This document shows positions 5,748 through 7,960 of a stretch of 7,960 bases of DNA, one piece after another. Position 1 is the first letter of the stretch. Each line of letters opens with the position of its first letter. The DNA comes from Hydrogenophaga sp. (GTDB lineage Bacteria > Pseudomonadota > Gammaproteobacteria > Burkholderiales > Burkholderiaceae_C): NCBI GenBank assembly GCA_018335615.1, contig JAGXRS010000336.1, forward strand, positions 1 through 7,960. The letters are read 5' to 3'. The position numbers and the translations under genes are program-made. Under the pieces are notes generated by a model, which was given only the letters and a program-made list of their open reading frames with translations, did no database searches and was not told the DNA's origin.

Positions 5748-7118
5748 GTGCTGCCTTTTTACGAATTTCTCGCCATCGGCCTGATGGTGACCTTCATCCT
5801 GGCGCTGTTCACCGGTTACCCGGTGGCCTGGCTGCTGGGCATTCTGTCGCTGGGTTTTGCGGCGCTGGGCATCTTTTTGGGTGACCAGTTCGGCTTCGAC
5901 ACCTTCCTGATGACGAGCTGGGCCAAGTTCTCGGGGGTGGTCGACCGGTTCGACGCCATCATGTCGAACTGGGTGCTGGTCTCGCTGCCCATGTTTGTCT
6001 ACATGGGCCTCATGCTCGACCGCTCGGGCGTGGCCGACACCATGATGCGCAACTTCGTCAAGGTGTTCGGCGGCCTCAAGGGTGGCCTGGGCCTGACCGT
6101 GATCGTCATCGGCATCTTGCTGGCCGCCTCCACCGGCATCGTGGGTGCCTCGGTGGTGCTGCTGGCCGTGTTGTCCATGCCCATCATGCTGCAGAACAAC
6201 TACAACAAGGCGCTGGCCTCGGGCGTGGTGGCGGCCTCGGGCACGCTGGGCATTCTGATCCCGCCATCCATCATGCTGGTGCTCATGGCCGACCAGGTGT
6301 CGGTGTCGGTGGGCGACCTGTTCATGGGTGCGCTGGTTCCCGGCGTGACGCTGGGCCTGCTCTACATGCTCTTCGTGGTGATCGTCGGTTTCGTGCGGCC
6401 TGACCTGGTGCCGCCGCGCCCGGCCGATGCCGAGAAACTGACCGCACGCCAGGTGGGCATCGCCTTTCTCTCCACGCTGCCCACCTTCGGCCTGATCCTG
6501 GTGGTGCTGGGCTCCATCTTCTTTGGCATCGCCACGCCCACCGAAGCCTCGGGCCTGGGTGCCTTTGGTGCCATCCTGCTGGCCGCGGCCAACCGCAAGC
6601 TGAACTGGTCGGTGATCCGCCAGGTGGGCATCGAGACCACGCTGACCACCTGCTTCATCTTCGCCATTTTCATTGGCGCCACGGTGTTCGCCTATGTGTT
6701 GCGCCTGATCGGTGGCGACGAACTGATCGCCGAGTTCTTCAAGGGCCTGGGCCTGGGTCCCACCGGGCTGGTGCTGGTGGTGCTGCTGGTGGTGTTCATC
6801 GCCGGCTTCTTCCTGGACTGGTTCGAGATCGTGCTGATCATCCTGCCGCTGCTGGCCCCGGTGATCAAGATGACGGGCCTGGACATGACCTGGTTCCTGA
6901 TCCTGGTGGCGCTGATGCTGCAGACATCCTTCCTCACCCCACCGGTGGGCTTCTCGCTCTTCTACCTCAAGGGCGCCGTGCCCAAGGGCGTGACCATCCG
7001 CGACATCTACATCGGCGTGATTCCCTTCGTGCTGCTGCAGATGGCCATGGTGGCGCTGTGCTTCCAGTTCCCGCAGATCATCATGTGGCTGCCGCAGCAG
7101 ATGTACGGTGGTGGTTGA
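5748..7118 (+). CDS. TRAP transporter large permease subunit, DctM family
   Basis: A 456-residue polytopic inner-membrane protein, the transport-catalysing subunit. Hydrophobic segments run through the whole length, compatible with the usual 11-12 helices. Recognisable family blocks: STGIVGASVVLLAVLSMPIM (128-147), GTLGILIPPSIMLVLMADQ (165-183), the second-half counterpart GIATPTEASGLGAFGA (260-275), FFLDWFEIVLIILPLLAPV (354-372) and LTPPVGFSLFYLKGA (396-410). The paired halves reflect the inverted-repeat architecture of the ion-transporter superfamily. The first periplasm/cytoplasm loop around 45-75 is extended, as in the longer DctM members that go with TakP-like receptors. GTG start with GAGAAG upstream; 14 bp after DctQ, so co-translated. 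It is intact and ends 21 bp before a terminator hairpin. Confidence 0.95.
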   Translation: MLPFYEFLAIGLMVTFILALFTGYPVAWLLGILSLGFAALGIFLGDQFGFDTFLMTSWAKFSGVVDRFDAIMSNWVLVSLPMFVYMGLMLDRSGVADTMMRNFVKVFGGLKGGLGLTVIVIGILLAASTGIVGASVVLLAVLSMPIMLQNNYNKALASGVVAASGTLGILIPPSIMLVLMADQVSVSVGDLFMGALVPGVTLGLLYMLFVVIVGFVRPDLVPPRPADAEKLTARQVGIAFLSTLPTFGLILVVLGSIFFGIATPTEASGLGAFGAILLAAANRKLNWSVIRQVGIETTLTTCFIFAIFIGATVFAYVLRLIGGDELIAEFFKGLGLGPTGLVLVVLLVVFIAGFFLDWFEIVLIILPLLAPVIKMTGLDMTWFLILVALMLQTSFLTPPVGFSLFYLKGAVPKGVTIRDIYIGVIPFVLLQMAMVALCFQFPQIIMWLPQQMYGGG

Positions 7119-7124
7119 CCGAAA

Positions 7125-7172
7125 CCAGACAGACCACAAAAAGGGCCTCTCGGGGCCCTTTCTGTTGTCTGG
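7125..7172. terminator. Bidirectional intrinsic terminator between the TRAP operon and the convergent HAD gene
   Basis: AAAGGGCC (7140-7147) and GGCCCTTT (7154-7161) form a perfect 8-bp stem around a 6-nt loop. On the plus strand a moderately U-rich CTGTTGTCT follows; on the minus strand the stem is followed by further T residues, giving TTTTT then GTGGT. An outer repeat CCAGACA (7125-7131) with TGTCTGG (7166-7172) encloses the hairpin and could extend the structure. It lies between converging genes (stops at 7118 and 7216), so one element can serve both. Confidence 0.85.
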
Positions 7173-7215
7173 CCGCAGGCGCAGACCGGCTGGCGGCCCC
7201 ATCGCCACCAGCGGT

Positions 7216-7875
7216 TCAACCCGGCAAAGCCCGCGCCAGCTCATCCATGTGCCGGAATACCCGCGCCACCGGCAGCCCTTCAAACGCCCGCCCGTGCCCG
7301 GCGGGGCAGTAGCCCCACACGGTGGCACCCGCGTCCAGCCCGGCGCGCACACCGGTGGCGGTGTCTTCGATCACCAGGCAGCGCTCGGGGTGCACGCCCA
7401 CATGGGCAGCGGCGGCCAGGTACACATCCGGGTGCGGTTTGGAGCGCGGCAGGTCATGGCCGCTGAAGATGCGGTCCTCGAAGTACGGTGCCATGCCGGC
7501 CATGTGGATCTGCATCACCACCTTGGCCTTGTCGGCGCCGGACGCGCAGGCGATGCGCCCGGCGGTGTGGCGGTGCGCGGCAATGACGGCTTGCAGTGCC
7601 CCGTCCATGGCCTTGAGTTCGGCGCGCAGGCGCTGGTCGCGCCGGGCGTAGAAGGCGCGCATCCAGTCTTCCGTCAATGGCTGGCCGGTTTCGCGCTCGA
7701 TGCGGGCACGTTCGTCGCGCACCGCTTTGCCGATGAAGATCTCCATGCACTCGGCGGGGCTCAGCGCCCAGCCGGCTTCATTGAGCACCTGGTGCAGCAC
7801 GCCGTTGGTGATGGGTTCGCTGTCCACCAGCACACCGTCGCAGTCGAACAGCACGGCATCAAACGTCAGGGTCAC
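7216..7875 (-). CDS. HAD-superfamily subfamily IA phosphatase (beta-phosphoglucomutase/YieH-like)
   Basis: A 219-residue cytoplasmic hydrolase. All four HAD motifs are present: DCDGVLVDSEP (11-21) with nucleophile Asp11 and acid/base Asp13; ACASGADKAKV (109-119) with Ser112; SKPHPDVY (145-152) with Lys146; and VIEDTATGVRAGLDAGA (168-184) with Glu170/Asp171 for magnesium. The helical cap sits between motif I and motif II. Substrate is unknown; sugar phosphates or phosphoglycolate-like compounds are typical of this subfamily. The GTG at 7875 is chosen: GGAGA precedes it by a proper distance and the protein then starts right before the first beta strand (MTLTFDAVLFD); an upstream in-frame GTG at 7902 would add nine residues encoded within the preceding gene. 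The start overlaps the stop of the YchJ-like gene by 4 bp (GTGA), indicating coupled translation. Confidence 0.9.
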   Translation of the reverse strand: MTLTFDAVLFDCDGVLVDSEPITNGVLHQVLNEAGWALSPAECMEIFIGKAVRDERARIERETGQPLTEDWMRAFYARRDQRLRAELKAMDGALQAVIAAHRHTAGRIACASGADKAKVVMQIHMAGMAPYFEDRIFSGHDLPRSKPHPDVYLAAAAHVGVHPERCLVIEDTATGVRAGLDAGATVWGYCPAGHGRAFEGLPVARVFRHMDELARALPG

Positions 7876-7960
7876 TTCAGGTCTCCGTCCACATAGAACC
7901 ACTGGCCCTCTTCACGCACGAATCGGCTCGTCTCGTGCAGGCGATGGGCGCGCCCGCCGG
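7872..7960 (-). CDS. YchJ/UPF0225-family protein, C-terminal end only (5' part beyond window)
   Basis: The last 28 complete codons are present, ending HRLHETSRFVREEGQWFYVD then GDLK. The pattern LHE-S-FVRE-G-WFYVDGD is the C-terminal signature of the YchJ (UPF0225) family as I recall it, small proteins with SEC-C type zinc-binding cysteines nearer the N-terminus and no settled function. Those cysteines cannot be checked here because the rest lies past the right edge. Its TGA overlaps the GTG start of the HAD phosphatase, so the two form an operon that runs leftward to the terminator near 7150. Confidence 0.75.
   Translation of the reverse strand, partial: GGRAHRLHETSRFVREEGQWFYVDGDLK

Noticed and set aside
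5619..7352. A long minus-strand open frame antisense to the DctM gene
   Set aside because: The product is extremely rich in His, Gln, Asp and Glu, the complement pattern of a hydrophobic membrane protein gene, and has no recognisable domain.

Overview
The window is high-GC, densely coding DNA, and its codon use and gene content fit a betaproteobacterium, most likely Burkholderiales/Comamonadaceae (Hydrogenophaga/Acidovorax-like). That placement is inferred from the proteins; there is no marker gene. No RNA genes, insertion sequences, CRISPR arrays or prophage genes were seen.

Left part (1-3517): a leucine/isovalerate catabolic operon reads leftward. It holds an acyl-CoA synthetase (586-2313) followed 13 bp later by the N-terminal third of the methylcrotonyl-CoA carboxylase carboxyltransferase subunit (liuB/mccB, cut by the window edge). 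Diverging from it across a 130-bp spacer is an AraC-family regulator (2444-3517), the obvious candidate controller of the operon. The spacer carries a set of GCTTGC/GCAAGC half-sites.

Middle part (3518-4070): a 553-bp stretch with no convincing gene. It contains a perfect 10-bp inverted repeat around an AT-rich core, further TTTCAC/TGAAA elements, and a run of short potential hairpins that leads to the start codon of the next operon. It is the least explained part of the window and probably holds the promoter and leader of the transporter operon.

Right part (4071-7118): a complete tripartite TRAP transporter operon in the order periplasmic binding protein (TakP-type DctP), small membrane subunit (DctQ), large membrane subunit (DctM). 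The binding protein resembles 2-oxo-acid binders but appears altered at two expected ligand/sodium-site positions. A strong hairpin (7140-7161) with U-rich flanks on both strands closes the operon and can also terminate the convergent gene pair at the far right: a HAD-family phosphatase (7216-7875) that overlaps by 4 bp the 3' end of a YchJ/UPF0225-family gene cut by the right edge.

Working model (inference): the TRAP system imports an organic acid, possibly a 2-oxo or other short monocarboxylate, next to a branched-chain acyl-CoA degradation operon. Nothing in the window directly proves that the two are functionally linked. The most useful follow-ups are the intergenic motifs at 3658-4020 and the ligand of the binding protein.
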